The position numbers and the translations under genes are program-made. Shown here piece after piece: positions 1 through 7,555 of a stretch of 18,830 nt of DNA (its first letter is position 1; each line of letters starts with the position of its first letter). This stretch comes from DAOMOP01 sp035444405 (lineage in GTDB: Bacteria; Pseudomonadota; Gammaproteobacteria; Burkholderiales; Rhodocyclaceae). The notes beneath the pieces are model-generated. The model saw only the letters and a list, made by a program, of their open reading frames with translations, was not told where the DNA came from and searched no databases. Where the stretch lies: the NCBI GenBank assembly GCA_035444405.1, contig DAOMOP010000061.1, positions 1 to 18,830 of the forward strand, read 5' to 3'.

Positions 1-1254
1 CTGGTCGAGCACGCCGCCGGAGGCGTCGATCATGCCGATGTGGTCGTAGCCGTCGGTGCCGAGCATCGCCCCGGAGCCGCCCTTCAGGCCCATGAAGCCG
101 ATGTCGACGTAGGGCTCGTTCTTCTTCGGGTCGGTGCCGGTGGTCAGCGAACACAAGAGGTTGTTCCAGCCGGCGGTGACCCGGTCGGGCATCACCGGCG
201 AGAGCGCGCGCTGGATCGCGTCGGCGTTGGGCGGGCACAGGTGGTTGCCGAAGGTCGTCGCCTTCGGATAGGCGGCGTTGAGGATCGTGCCTTCCGGGAT
301 CACGATCTCGATCGGCTGCACCATGCCCTCGTTGTGCGGGATGTCGGGGTTCACCATCTGCAGCAGCGTCAGGATCGTCGCCGACGCGCTCGACGTGAAG
401 GTGCCGTTGACGAAGCCGTTGGTCTGCGCATCGGTGCGCGAGTAGTCGAACTTGATCGACTTGTCGGCGACCTCGATGTCGACGCGGATCGTGAACTTGC
501 TGCCCTCGTGGCGGCCGTCGTAATAGACGTAGCCTTCGCCCGAGTAGCGCCCGTTCGGGATCTTCGCGATCTCGGCTTCCATCATCTTGCGGGTCGCCTC
601 GAACAGCGCCGCCTTGTGCGCGTCGTAGCTCGCCAGCCCATACTTCTTCAGCAGCTCGAGCAGGCGGCGCTCGCCGACCGTGCAAGCGCCCATCTCGGCC
701 TTCATGTCGTGCTGCACGATGTCGAGGCGGATGTTCGCGAAGATCAGGTTCCACACGTCCTTCTTGAGCTTGCCCTTCTCGACGACCTTGACCGGCGGGA
801 TGCGCAGCGCCTCCTGCCACACCTCGACCGCGTTCGGGTTGTAGCCGCCGCGCACGTTGCCGCCGATGTCGGCCTGGTGGCCCTTGACCGCGGTCCACGC
901 GACCAGCCGGCCTTCGAAGAAGATCGGCTTGAACACCGCGACGTCGTTGTTCTGGTTGCCGAGGCTGAACACGTCGTTGTGGAAGATCACGTCGCCCGGG
1001 TGCAGGTCGTCGCCGAAGTAGTCCTTGATGTACTTGCACACCGGCGCGAGCGAGAACGCGAGGATCGGCAGGTTCTCGGTCTGCTCGAGCATGTTGCCGT
1101 CGCCGTCGTAGAGGCCGGTGACGTAGTCCTTGGCCTCGCACAGGATCGGCGAGCGCGTGGTCTGCTCCATCGAGATGCTCATCTCGTCGGTGATCGACTT
1201 GAAGGTGCGCGCATAGACGGACAGCAGGATGGGATCGATGTCGGTCGTGCTCAT
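1..1254 (-). CDS. HyuB-type subunit of an ATP-dependent ketone carboxylase or hydantoinase/oxoprolinase (partial, 3' end outside the window)
   Basis: The reading frame starts at ATG 1254 and stays open for 418 codons to the left edge, so the C-terminal part is missing. The protein has the hydantoinase B/oxoprolinase layout. An N-terminal segment around residues 30-60 ends in a D-G-D-G-N turn, HND lies near 92-94, and GHQADIGG near 125-132 carries the conserved His and Asp. EALRIPPVKV follows near 148-157. In this superfamily HyuB pairs with HyuA: the HyuA subunit uses ATP to activate the substrate and the HyuB subunit completes hydrolysis or carboxylation. Members include hydantoinases, 5-oxoprolinase, acetone carboxylase and acetophenone carboxylase. 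The adjoining CoA ligase and thiolase genes favour a ketone carboxylase; this is inference. A GGGAG stretch about 9 bases upstream can serve as ribosome-binding site, and the start overlaps the stop of a 26-codon ORF. The family is well supported, the substrate is unknown. Confidence 0.88.
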   Translation of the reverse strand, partial: MSTTDIDPILLSVYARTFKSITDEMSISMEQTTRSPILCEAKDYVTGLYDGDGNMLEQTENLPILAFSLAPVCKYIKDYFGDDLHPGDVIFHNDVFSLGNQNNDVAVFKPIFFEGRLVAWTAVKGHQADIGGNVRGGYNPNAVEVWQEALRIPPVKVVEKGKLKKDVWNLIFANIRLDIVQHDMKAEMGACTVGERRLLELLKKYGLASYDAHKAALFEATRKMMEAEIAKIPNGRYSGEGYVYYDGRHEGSKFTIRVDIEVADKSIKFDYSRTDAQTNGFVNGTFTSSASATILTLLQMVNPDIPHNEGMVQPIEIVIPEGTILNAAYPKATTFGNHLCPPNADAIQRALSPVMPDRVTAGWNNLLCSLTTGTDPKKNEPYVDIGFMGLKGGSGAMLGTDGYDHIGMIDASGGVLDQ

Positions 1255-1331
1255 CGTGCACTCTCCCGGTGGTTGAGGGGGGTCGGGGCGGGCGCCGGGG
1301 CGGGGCCCGCGGGCAGCGCGGCGGACTTCAT
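1251..1331 (-). CDS. Possible 26-aa mini-ORF coupling hyuA to hyuB
   Basis: A 26-codon ORF fills the gap between the HyuA-type and HyuB-type genes exactly. Its ATG (1331-1329) overlaps the hyuA stop as ATGA, and its TGA (1253-1251) overlaps the hyuB start as ATGA. An AGGAGG ribosome-binding site lies 7-8 bases before its ATG, inside the last hyuA codons, and is stronger than the GGGAG in front of hyuB. The predicted peptide begins MKSAALPAG, has an Ala-Pro repeat in the middle and ends in HRESAR, with no recognised domain. It could be a translated coupling peptide that carries ribosomes into hyuB, or a chance ORF. Acetone and acetophenone carboxylases have small extra subunits (about 15-20 kDa), but this peptide is far too short to be called one of them. 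Confidence 0.4.
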   Translation of the reverse strand: MKSAALPAGPAPAPAPTPLNHRESAR

Positions 1332-3454
1332 GCGGGCACCTCCTGCTCGGCCTCGAGGCTGGATGCGACCAGGTCCTCGCTGCCCTTGCGGAACAGCGCG
1401 AACGAGCCGAGCGCATCGACGACGCAGTCGAACGAGGCGCTGACGAAGATCGCGGTGGTTTCCTGCTCGATCATCGCCGGGCCTTCGATGCGGTTGCCGT
1501 GGCGCATGCGGTGGCCGTCGTAGACCGGCACCTCCTCGAAACGCGCGCGCTCGGGCACATAGACGGCGCGCCGGCTCTTGAGCGCATGGGCGGCGTCGGC
1601 GCCGGCCCACGGCTCGCGGCGCGCCGAGGGCTTGTCGGTGACGCCGATCGCCTGCACGCGCACGTTGATGATCTCGACCGGCGTGCCTTCGTCCTCGAGC
1701 GAGTAGCCGTACAGGCGGTTGTGCTCGGCGTGGAAGGCCGCGGCGATGCCGGCGACGTCGCGCGCATCTACAGCCGCCCGCGGCACGACGAAGGACACCT
1801 CGTGGTACTGCTTGATGTAGCGGCAGTCGAACTTGACGTCGAAACGGCGCCGCGCGTCGGGGATGCGCTCCTCGTCGAGCTGGGCGGCACCTTCGGCGGC
1901 CATCTCGTCGATCATCAAAGCGAGCCGCGCCCAGTCGATGCCGTCCAGCCGCGACACGAAGGTGCGCACGAAGTCGTGGCGCAGCTCGCTCATCAGCATG
2001 CCGAACGCGCACAGCACCGACGACTCGCGCGGCACGATCTGCAGCGGGATCTCGAGCTCGCTGCAGATCAGGCACGAGTGCATCGGCCCCGCACCGCCGG
2101 CCGGAATCAGCGGAAACTCGCGCGGGTCGAAGCCGCGCCGGATCGTGACCTCGCGCACGCCCTGGGCCATGTTGTTGCACGCGACGCGGTACATGCCGGC
2201 GGCGGCCTCCTCGATCGAGAGCCCCATCGGCTGCGCGATGTGCGTGTCGATCGCGCGACGCGCGGCCTCGACGTCGAGCTTCATCCTGCCGCCGGCGAAG
2301 AATTCGGGGTCGAGATAGCCGAGCACGACGTTCGCATCGGTCGTGGTCGGCAGCTCGCCGCCCTTGCCGTAGCAGGCCGGGCCGGGATCGGCGCCGGCGC
2401 TGGCCGGGCCCATGCGCAGCAGGCCGCCCTCGTCGAGCCAGCCGATCGAGCCGCCGCCGGCGCCGATGGTGTGGATGTCGAGCATCGGCAGCGCGATCTT
2501 CAGCCGCGCGATCTCGCCGTCGTTCTTGATCATCGGCGCATCGACCGCGACCGAGGCCTCGAAGCTGGTGCCGCCCATGTCAGTCGTGATGCACTTGTTC
2601 TGCCCGTGGGTGCGCACATAGAACAGTCCCGCCCCGGGGCCGCCGGCCGGGCCCGAAAGCAGGGTCAGGGCCGCCTTGTCGCGCGCGAGCTGGGGCGAGA
2701 TCACGCCGCCGTTGGACTGCATGATGAGCAGCAGCCCGCCGAAGCCTATGCCCTTGAGGCGTCCCACGAGCTGATCGAGATAATGGTTCAGCTTTGGCCC
2801 GACATAGGCGTTGAGCACCGTGGTACTGACACGTTCGTAGAAGCGAATCGATGGCAGGAGATCGGTCGACACCGACAGGTAGGCGCCCGGCAGTTCGCGC
2901 CGCACCCGTTCTGCCGCAGCCTGCTCGTGAGCGGGGTTGGCGAACGAATTCATGAAGCAGATCGCGACCGCCTCGACACCTTCGCGACGGAAAAGCTCGA
3001 TCGCCGCACCGACCTCGTCCATATCCAGTGGCGCAAGTTCAGCACCCTCACGGTCGAGACGGCCCTTGACCCCCGCACGCAGGTAGCGTGGCACCAGCGG
3101 AGTCACATTGGTGTAGCGATTGTTGTATTGCTCCTCGCGGATCCCCCGGCGCATCTCCAGCGCATCGCGCACCCCCTCGGTGGTGAGCAGGCCGCATTTC
3201 GCGCCGGTGCGCGTGAGCGTCGCGTTGGTCGTGACCGTCGTGCCGTGCACGATCGTGTCGATCGTGGCCGCGAACGCCTCCAGAGACATCGGCGGATTCA
3301 TGCTTGCGGCGATGTCCGTAAGTCCGTTGACCACCGCGATGGACGGATCGGAGGGGGTCGACAGCGACTTGAAGATCGCCGGCTCGGCGCCTTCGCGCGT
3401 GACGACGAAGTCGGTGAAGGTGCCGCCGACGTCGATACCGATTTTCAGCGCCAT
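1328..3454 (-). CDS. HyuA-type ATP-binding subunit of a ketone carboxylase or hydantoinase/oxoprolinase
   Basis: This 708-aa protein is a full-length hydantoinase A/oxoprolinase family member (usual length about 650-720). The N-terminal IGIDVGGTFTDFVV (5-18) is the actin-fold phosphate-binding loop, and HGTTVTTNATLTRTGAK spans about 70-86. LSGPAGG (266-272) and DMGGTSFE (292-299) form the second nucleotide motif; the usual final Asp of that motif is Glu here. In ketone carboxylases this subunit uses ATP to activate substrate (bicarbonate and/or the ketone enolate). It is probably cytoplasmic, with no signal peptide or membrane segment seen. An AGGAGG site 8 bases before the ATG fixes the start. 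It lies 37 bases after the ligase gene and is coupled to the 26-codon ORF and hyuB downstream. The N-terminus looks closer to hydantoinase/acetophenone-carboxylase types than to acetone carboxylase AcxA, but that comparison is from memory. Confidence 0.9.
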   Translation of the reverse strand: MALKIGIDVGGTFTDFVVTREGAEPAIFKSLSTPSDPSIAVVNGLTDIAASMNPPMSLEAFAATIDTIVHGTTVTTNATLTRTGAKCGLLTTEGVRDALEMRRGIREEQYNNRYTNVTPLVPRYLRAGVKGRLDREGAELAPLDMDEVGAAIELFRREGVEAVAICFMNSFANPAHEQAAAERVRRELPGAYLSVSTDLLPSIRFYERVSTTVLNAYVGPKLNHYLDQLVGRLKGIGFGGLLLIMQSNGGVISPQLARDKAALTLLSGPAGGPGAGLFYVRTHGQNKCITTDMGGTSFEASVAVDAPMIKNDGEIARLKIALPMLDIHTIGAGGGSIGWLDEGGLLRMGPASAGADPGPACYGKGGELPTTTDANVVLGYLDPEFFAGGRMKLDVEAARRAIDTHIAQPMGLSIEEAAAGMYRVACNNMAQGVREVTIRRGFDPREFPLIPAGGAGPMHSCLICSELEIPLQIVPRESSVLCAFGMLMSELRHDFVRTFVSRLDGIDWARLALMIDEMAAEGAAQLDEERIPDARRRFDVKFDCRYIKQYHEVSFVVPRAAVDARDVAGIAAAFHAEHNRLYGYSLEDEGTPVEIINVRVQAIGVTDKPSARREPWAGADAAHALKSRRAVYVPERARFEEVPVYDGHRMRHGNRIEGPAMIEQETTAIFVSASFDCVVDALGSFALFRKGSEDLVASSLEAEQEVPA

Positions 3455-3491
3455 TCGCGCGTCCTCCTGGTCATGTTCATGGGATAACTCA

Positions 3492-5036
3492 TCACCCCGC
3501 CACCTCGAAGCCGAACCCCGACACCGCGTGCCGGGCGACGAGCTTGCGCACGTCCTCCTTGCGCACCTTGCCGAGCGCGGTGCGCGGCAGCGCGTCGACG
3601 AACACCACCTCCTTGGGGTGCTTGAAGCGCGCGATGCGCCCGTCGAGCAGCGCGATGACCTGCCCGGCGGTGAGCGTGGCGCCTGCCTGCGGCACGATCA
3701 CCGCGACGACGATCTCGCCCCAGCGCTCGTCGGGCCGGCCGACGATCGCGACCTCGGCGATGTCGGGGCTTTCGATCAGCACGTTCTCGATCTCGGCCGG
3801 GTAGATGTTCTCGCCGCCGGAGATGATCAAGTCCTTCTTGCGGCCGTCGACGTACAGGTAGCCCTCGTCATCGAGGTGACCCATGTCGCCGCTGTGGAAC
3901 CAGCCGTCGATGAGCACTGCGGCGGTCGCCTCCGGTGCGTTCCAGTAGCCGGCCATCAGGTTCGGGCCGCTGACGAGGATCTCGCCGGTCACGCCGGGCG
4001 GCACGTCGTGGCCTTGCCCATCGACGATGCGCAGGCGGCAGTGCATCGCCACGCGGCCTGCCGAGCCGGCCTTGCGCCGCGCGTCGCGCGCCTTCAGGTA
4101 CACCGCGATCGGACAGGTCTCGGTGGAGCCATAGACCTGCACCAGCGGCACGCGCTCGCCCACCTGCTCGATCAGGCGCGCCGACACGATGGTCGAGCCG
4201 GTCGTGATCATGCGCAGGCTCGAGAGATCGGCGCTCTCCCAGCGCGGGTGCGCGATCAGCATGTCGAGCTGGGCCGGCACCAGCACGGTCAGCGTGATGC
4301 GCTCGCGCTCGATCGCATCGAAGGTCGCGGCGGGGTCGAACTTCGGATGCAGCACCACCGTGCAGCCGGACAGCAGGCCGGGGGTGGTCTGGTTGTTGAG
4401 GCCGCCGACGTGGAATAGCGGCAGCGTGTTCAGGATGCGGTCGTCGATGAGCAGGTCGTGCATGTCGACGCTGTTGGCGGCGTTCCACACCAGCGCGTCC
4501 TGCGTCAGCACGACCCCCTTGGGGCGGCCGGTCGAGCCGGACGTGTAGCTGATCAGGAGCGGCGTGCGCGGCCCGACCGTCTCGTCGGGCGCGACCGGCG
4601 TGCTGCCGGCAGCCACAAAATCGTCCCAGGCGCGCCAGCCGGCCGACACTTCGCCGAAGCCGACCAGCGTCGCCGCGCCGAGATGCGCGCGCAGCGGCTC
4701 GGTCTGCGCGACGAAGGGCGGCTCGACGACGAGCACGGTCGGCGGACAGTCCTCGAGCATCTGGCGATGCTCGACGGCGGTCAGCCGCCAGTTGAGCGGC
4801 ATGAACAGCGCGCCGAGGCGCGCGCACGCAAACAACAGCGCGAGCGCCTCGGGGCTGTTGTAGCCGAGGTATGCGACCGCACGGTCGCGCTTGACGCCGT
4901 GCGCGGCGAGCGCAGCGGCGAGCCGGCCGATCAGCGCCGCGAAGTCCGCGTACGTGAGGTCGCGGTCCGCGAAGCGGATCGCCGTGCGCTCGGGTGCACG
5001 GCCGGCATGACGGTCTATCCAGGCGGATAAGTCCAT
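3492..5036 (-). CDS. AMP-forming acyl-CoA ligase (ANL superfamily), probably beta-keto-acid activating
   Basis: With the start at ATG 5036 the protein has 514 aa. The frame is open to an ATG at 5066, but GGAGGAG sits 8 bases before the 5036 ATG and the homologous sequence begins there (MDLSAW). All core ANL motifs are present: TSGSTGRPKG (165-174, phosphate loop), YGSTET (302-307), GWFHSGD in the 380s, GYLYVDGRKKD (392-402, hinge), and the catalytic lysine in LPRTALGK (K490). The reaction is acid + ATP + CoA to acyl-CoA + AMP + PPi. Set between a thiolase and a HyuA/HyuB pair, it most likely activates the beta-keto acid made by the carboxylase, as benzoylacetate-CoA ligase does in acetophenone degradation. 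That role is inferred from context; the acyl pocket cannot be read by eye. Probably cytoplasmic. Confidence 0.9.
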   Translation of the reverse strand: MDLSAWIDRHAGRAPERTAIRFADRDLTYADFAALIGRLAAALAAHGVKRDRAVAYLGYNSPEALALLFACARLGALFMPLNWRLTAVEHRQMLEDCPPTVLVVEPPFVAQTEPLRAHLGAATLVGFGEVSAGWRAWDDFVAAGSTPVAPDETVGPRTPLLISYTSGSTGRPKGVVLTQDALVWNAANSVDMHDLLIDDRILNTLPLFHVGGLNNQTTPGLLSGCTVVLHPKFDPAATFDAIERERITLTVLVPAQLDMLIAHPRWESADLSSLRMITTGSTIVSARLIEQVGERVPLVQVYGSTETCPIAVYLKARDARRKAGSAGRVAMHCRLRIVDGQGHDVPPGVTGEILVSGPNLMAGYWNAPEATAAVLIDGWFHSGDMGHLDDEGYLYVDGRKKDLIISGGENIYPAEIENVLIESPDIAEVAIVGRPDERWGEIVVAVIVPQAGATLTAGQVIALLDGRIARFKHPKEVVFVDALPRTALGKVRKEDVRKLVARHAVSGFGFEVAG

Positions 5037-5110
5037 CCCACCATCTCCTCCAGTGTCGTGAGTCACGCCGGCCCGAAGGCCGGTGCGTCCTCGCCACGAT
5101 TCGAGAGCCT

Positions 5111-5324
5111 GCGGGGCCCGGCGATGCCGGTTCCGCAGACCCCGGCACGCATGCCGGGGGGGTCGCTCTCGACCCTGGTCACGGGCGCTTCATGCGCCTC
5201 TGTGTCGGCCCGTCGGCGGGCCGTTCTCTGTCGGAGATGTTTCGTTGTCCGGGCGCTCGGGCGCCTCTGGGTTGCGGGCGCTTCGTGCGCCTCTTGACGT
5301 CGGTCGGGACCGGCCATCGGCCGG
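5111..5324. repeat. Cluster of palindromes in the thiolase-ligase intergenic gap
   Basis: The 302-base gap 5037-5338 has no convincing gene but is full of inverted repeats. There is an imperfect hairpin at 5111-5136 (CCGGC-GAT-GCCGG core). A perfect 8-bp stem spans 5140-5159 (CCCCGGCA/TGCCGGGG). A 7-bp stem lies at 5206-5223 (CGGCCCG/CGGGCCG) and CCGGCC-ATC-GGCCGG at 5310-5324. A short motif, GGGCGCTTCATGCGCCTC, occurs three times with small changes at 5183-5200, 5251-5267 and 5276-5293; each copy is itself a small hairpin. The pattern resembles REP/BIME-like intergenic elements. It could also stabilise or attenuate the operon mRNA between two genes. Confidence 0.6.
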
Positions 5325-5338
5325 CTGTCTCCTCCTAC

Positions 5339-6550
5339 CTACGTTCTTGCATCGGTCACTTCGAGCACCACCGCCATCGCGGTGTCACCGGCCGCACAGC
5401 CGGCGAAAAGGCCGTAGCCGCCGCCGCGCAGCACGAGCTCCTCGACGAGCTCGATGATCGCGCGGGTGCCCATCGGCGCCTGCGGATGGCCCCACACCAG
5501 CGAGCTGCCATAGTTGTTCATCTTCAGCGCGTCCACACCGGTCATGCGTGCGAACACGAGGTCGTTGGCGGCGAACGGGTTGTGCGTCTTGATCGCCGTC
5601 ATCGCGCCGATGTCGCGGCCGGCCTGTGCGAGCGCACGCTGCGCGGCCGGCGCGGTGGCCTCGGGCATGTGGGCGAGCTCGGCGCGCGCGAGGCCGAAGC
5701 CGTGCAGGCGCACCGCGATCGCCGGGTCGCGCGAGAGCTCGCGGGCGCGCTCGCGCGTGGTCACGACGATCGCGGCATTGCCGTCGGCCGGGTGCGTCTG
5801 GGCGCCGTAGGTGACGGTGCCACCGGGCATCACCGGCTTCAGCGCCGCGAGCGCCTCGGGCGTGGAGAGCCGCACGCCGTCGTCGGCGGCGAGCAGGCCG
5901 ACGTTCTTGCGGAAGTCGGGCGAGGGCACGTCGAAAGGCAGGCTCATGAAGCGGCGCAGAAAGGCCGCGTCGTCGGCGAGCGCGGCACGGTACTGGTTCT
6001 CGCGGTGCAGCACGAGCTCGTGTTGCGCGCCGGTGTCGATCCCGTGACGGGCGGCGACGTTCTCGGCGGTCTGCAGCATCGAATGGCCGCCGAGCGGGTC
6101 ACAGCCGAAGTTCTCCATCACCCAGTCCTCGGCCGTGCCGGTACCGCCGGGGCCGCGCGGATTCGGGTAATAGAGGTGCGGGCCGTTCGAGGTGCGGTCG
6201 CAGTTGATCGCGAGCGCCGTGTGCGCCATGCCGACCTCGATCTCCTGCACGGCGGCGAGCAGCGTGCGCACGCCGGTCGCGCAGGCCTGCATCATCGTCG
6301 GGCCGCCGACGCTGTGCGCGCCGATCATGCCCATCAGCCACGGCAGGCCGTAGAACGCGTTGGGCTGCGGCACCGACAGGCCGAGCACGCCGTAGTCGAA
6401 CACGGCCGCATCGATGTCGCGGCGCGCGAGCTCGGCCTTCGCGACGTGGGCGGCGAAGCGGATGCTGTGCAGGTTCGCGAAGCTGCCCTGCCAGCGCGCG
6501 AACGGGGTGCTCCAGTAGGCGCCGTATGGAATCTCGGCCTTCAGACTCAT
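5339..6550 (-). CDS. Thiolase (acetyl-CoA acyltransferase family)
   Basis: This 403-aa protein of normal thiolase length keeps the catalytic residues. The nucleophile is Cys90 in MMQACATG. An N-P-F-A motif after His323 stands where most thiolases have NEAFA, the general-base His355 is in GHP, and Cys385 is in LFAGCAAGD. It would cleave a beta-ketoacyl-CoA with CoA to acetyl-CoA and a shortened acyl-CoA, or run the reverse condensation. Placed before a CoA ligase and a HyuA/HyuB pair, it is the expected last step of ketone degradation (carboxylate, activate, thiolyse). A GGGAGGAG ribosome-binding site just before the ATG supports the start. It begins 28 bases after the regulator gene, so the two are probably cotranscribed. 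The protein belongs to the branch often annotated as acetyl-CoA acetyltransferase or lipid-transfer-like thiolase, but the intact Cys-His-Cys set argues for an active enzyme. Confidence 0.88.
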   Translation of the reverse strand: MSLKAEIPYGAYWSTPFARWQGSFANLHSIRFAAHVAKAELARRDIDAAVFDYGVLGLSVPQPNAFYGLPWLMGMIGAHSVGGPTMMQACATGVRTLLAAVQEIEVGMAHTALAINCDRTSNGPHLYYPNPRGPGGTGTAEDWVMENFGCDPLGGHSMLQTAENVAARHGIDTGAQHELVLHRENQYRAALADDAAFLRRFMSLPFDVPSPDFRKNVGLLAADDGVRLSTPEALAALKPVMPGGTVTYGAQTHPADGNAAIVVTTRERARELSRDPAIAVRLHGFGLARAELAHMPEATAPAAQRALAQAGRDIGAMTAIKTHNPFAANDLVFARMTGVDALKMNNYGSSLVWGHPQAPMGTRAIIELVEELVLRGGGYGLFAGCAAGDTAMAVVLEVTDART

Positions 6551-6578
6551 GTGCTCCTCCCTGTTCTTGCCGGTCCGT

Positions 6579-7280
6579 TCAGACGCTCGCGCCTGCGGTC
6601 TCGGCCATGCCGTCGGCGAACTCGACGGCGGCGATGAAGGCCCGCTTGGCCTCTCCGAGGTGGGCCAGCGTGGCCGCCGCGACCGCCTCGCCGTCGCCGG
6701 CGGCGAGCGCCCGGGTGATTTGCGTGAGGCCGTTCAGCACGATCGCGCGCACGCGCGCCTCGCCGAGCGTGACGGTACGGATGTGCTGCATGTGGTCGGA
6801 GTACTGCTCGATCACGTGCACCAGCCGGCGGTTCGGCACCAGTGCGAGCCAGGCGGCGCGAAAGCGCACGTTGGCCTCACGGAACGCACCGGTGTCACCA
6901 GCCTCGTGGGCGGTGCGTGCGGCGGCGAGTGCCTGCTCGATCGGCGCGCGCACCGCCGCATCCGCGGTCAGCGGCGCGATGCGGCGCATCGCCGCGGGCT
7001 CGATCAGGAAGCGGATCTCGTAGATGTCGTCGACGTCGGTGCGCGTGAGTGTGGGCACGACGAAGCTGCGCCCGTCGGACACCAGCAGCCCCTCGCCGGC
7101 CAGCCGCGTGAGCGCCTGGCGCACCGGCGTGCGCGACACGCCGAGCTGCTCGGCGAGCGGCGCCTCCTGGAGGGGCTGGCCGACCGCGATGGTGCCGCGG
7201 CGCAAATGCGAACGCAGCATCTGATAGACGCGATCCTTGAGGGCGGGCTGGCGTTCGACCGACTCGAGCACGGGGACCAA
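6579..7280 (-). CDS. GntR-family transcriptional regulator with FCD ligand domain
   Basis: The 233-aa protein has an N-terminal winged helix-turn-helix (about 11-76; PLAEQLGVSRTPVRQAL at 41-57 is the recognition region) and a helical FCD domain (about 80-215). This is the FadR-subfamily architecture. Such proteins bind DNA as dimers and are released by a small metabolite, often an acid or CoA ester of the pathway they control. The start is TTG at 7280, with GGAGAG about 5-7 bases upstream; no better ATG or GTG fits. The FCD domain seems to lack most of the usual metal ligands. Where family members have Asp and His in D..FH, this one has Asn137 and Arg141, and only His207 near the C-terminal helix looks conserved. 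As first gene of the catabolic operon it probably controls the operon and itself. Confidence 0.87.
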   Translation of the reverse strand: MVPVLESVERQPALKDRVYQMLRSHLRRGTIAVGQPLQEAPLAEQLGVSRTPVRQALTRLAGEGLLVSDGRSFVVPTLTRTDVDDIYEIRFLIEPAAMRRIAPLTADAAVRAPIEQALAAARTAHEAGDTGAFREANVRFRAAWLALVPNRRLVHVIEQYSDHMQHIRTVTLGEARVRAIVLNGLTQITRALAAGDGEAVAAATLAHLGEAKRAFIAAVEFADGMAETAGASV

Positions 7281-7321
7281 GGCAACTCTCCGTTACAGTG
7301 GGGGATCCGCTTCTGTGGATT

Positions 7322-7370
7322 CGGGATCCCGGATACGGGATACACTACGCCGAACCCGCGACGAAGTAAA
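7322..7370 (-). promoter_or_regulatory. Candidate promoter and operator of the gntR-thiolase-ligase-hyuA-hyuB operon
   Basis: On the minus strand TTTACT (7370-7365) and TAGTGT (7347-7342) form a -35/-10 pair with a 17-base spacer; the matches to consensus are moderate (4/6 and 3/6). Two overlapping palindromes sit where transcription would start: ATCCCG-GATA-CGGGAT (7326-7341) and CGGGATCCCG (7322-7331). This is a sensible place for a dimeric GntR repressor to bind and autoregulate. No other strong inverted repeat lies closer to the regulator start. The promoter assignment is by eye. Confidence 0.42.
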
Positions 7371-7555
7371 GCGGTTCGAGTGAGGAATCATTCACCAGGC
7401 AGCACACTTTGCCCGACATCCGTGGTCGGCCGAGCCAAACTGCGGGGTCGGACAGGCGGTAACGATGAACATGTGCGGAGTGATCCGGCACAAGAAAGGG
7501 GTTGGCGCCGCCGGCGCGCAACCGATCTTCCTCACGAACTCCACCGGGAGCTCAC

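Noticed and set aside
40..1443. Long plus-strand ORF antisense to the HyuB gene
   Set aside because: It lies opposite the clearly recognisable HyuB gene and its translation is low-complexity (rich in Val, Arg, Ala, Asp), as expected for a mirror frame in GC-rich DNA.
1499..3487. 662-codon plus-strand ORF antisense to the HyuA gene
   Set aside because: No family motifs and biased composition; the minus-strand HyuA protein explains the whole interval.
5063..5317. 84-codon minus-strand ORF in the thiolase-ligase gap with a repeated EAHEAP segment
   Set aside because: The repeated peptide is just the translation of the palindromic DNA repeats, there is no ribosome-binding site, and it overlaps the start region of the ligase gene.
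4994..6637. 547-codon plus-strand ORF spanning the thiolase gene and the intergenic gap
   Set aside because: It crosses the palindrome cluster and lies opposite the thiolase; composition is that of an antisense frame.
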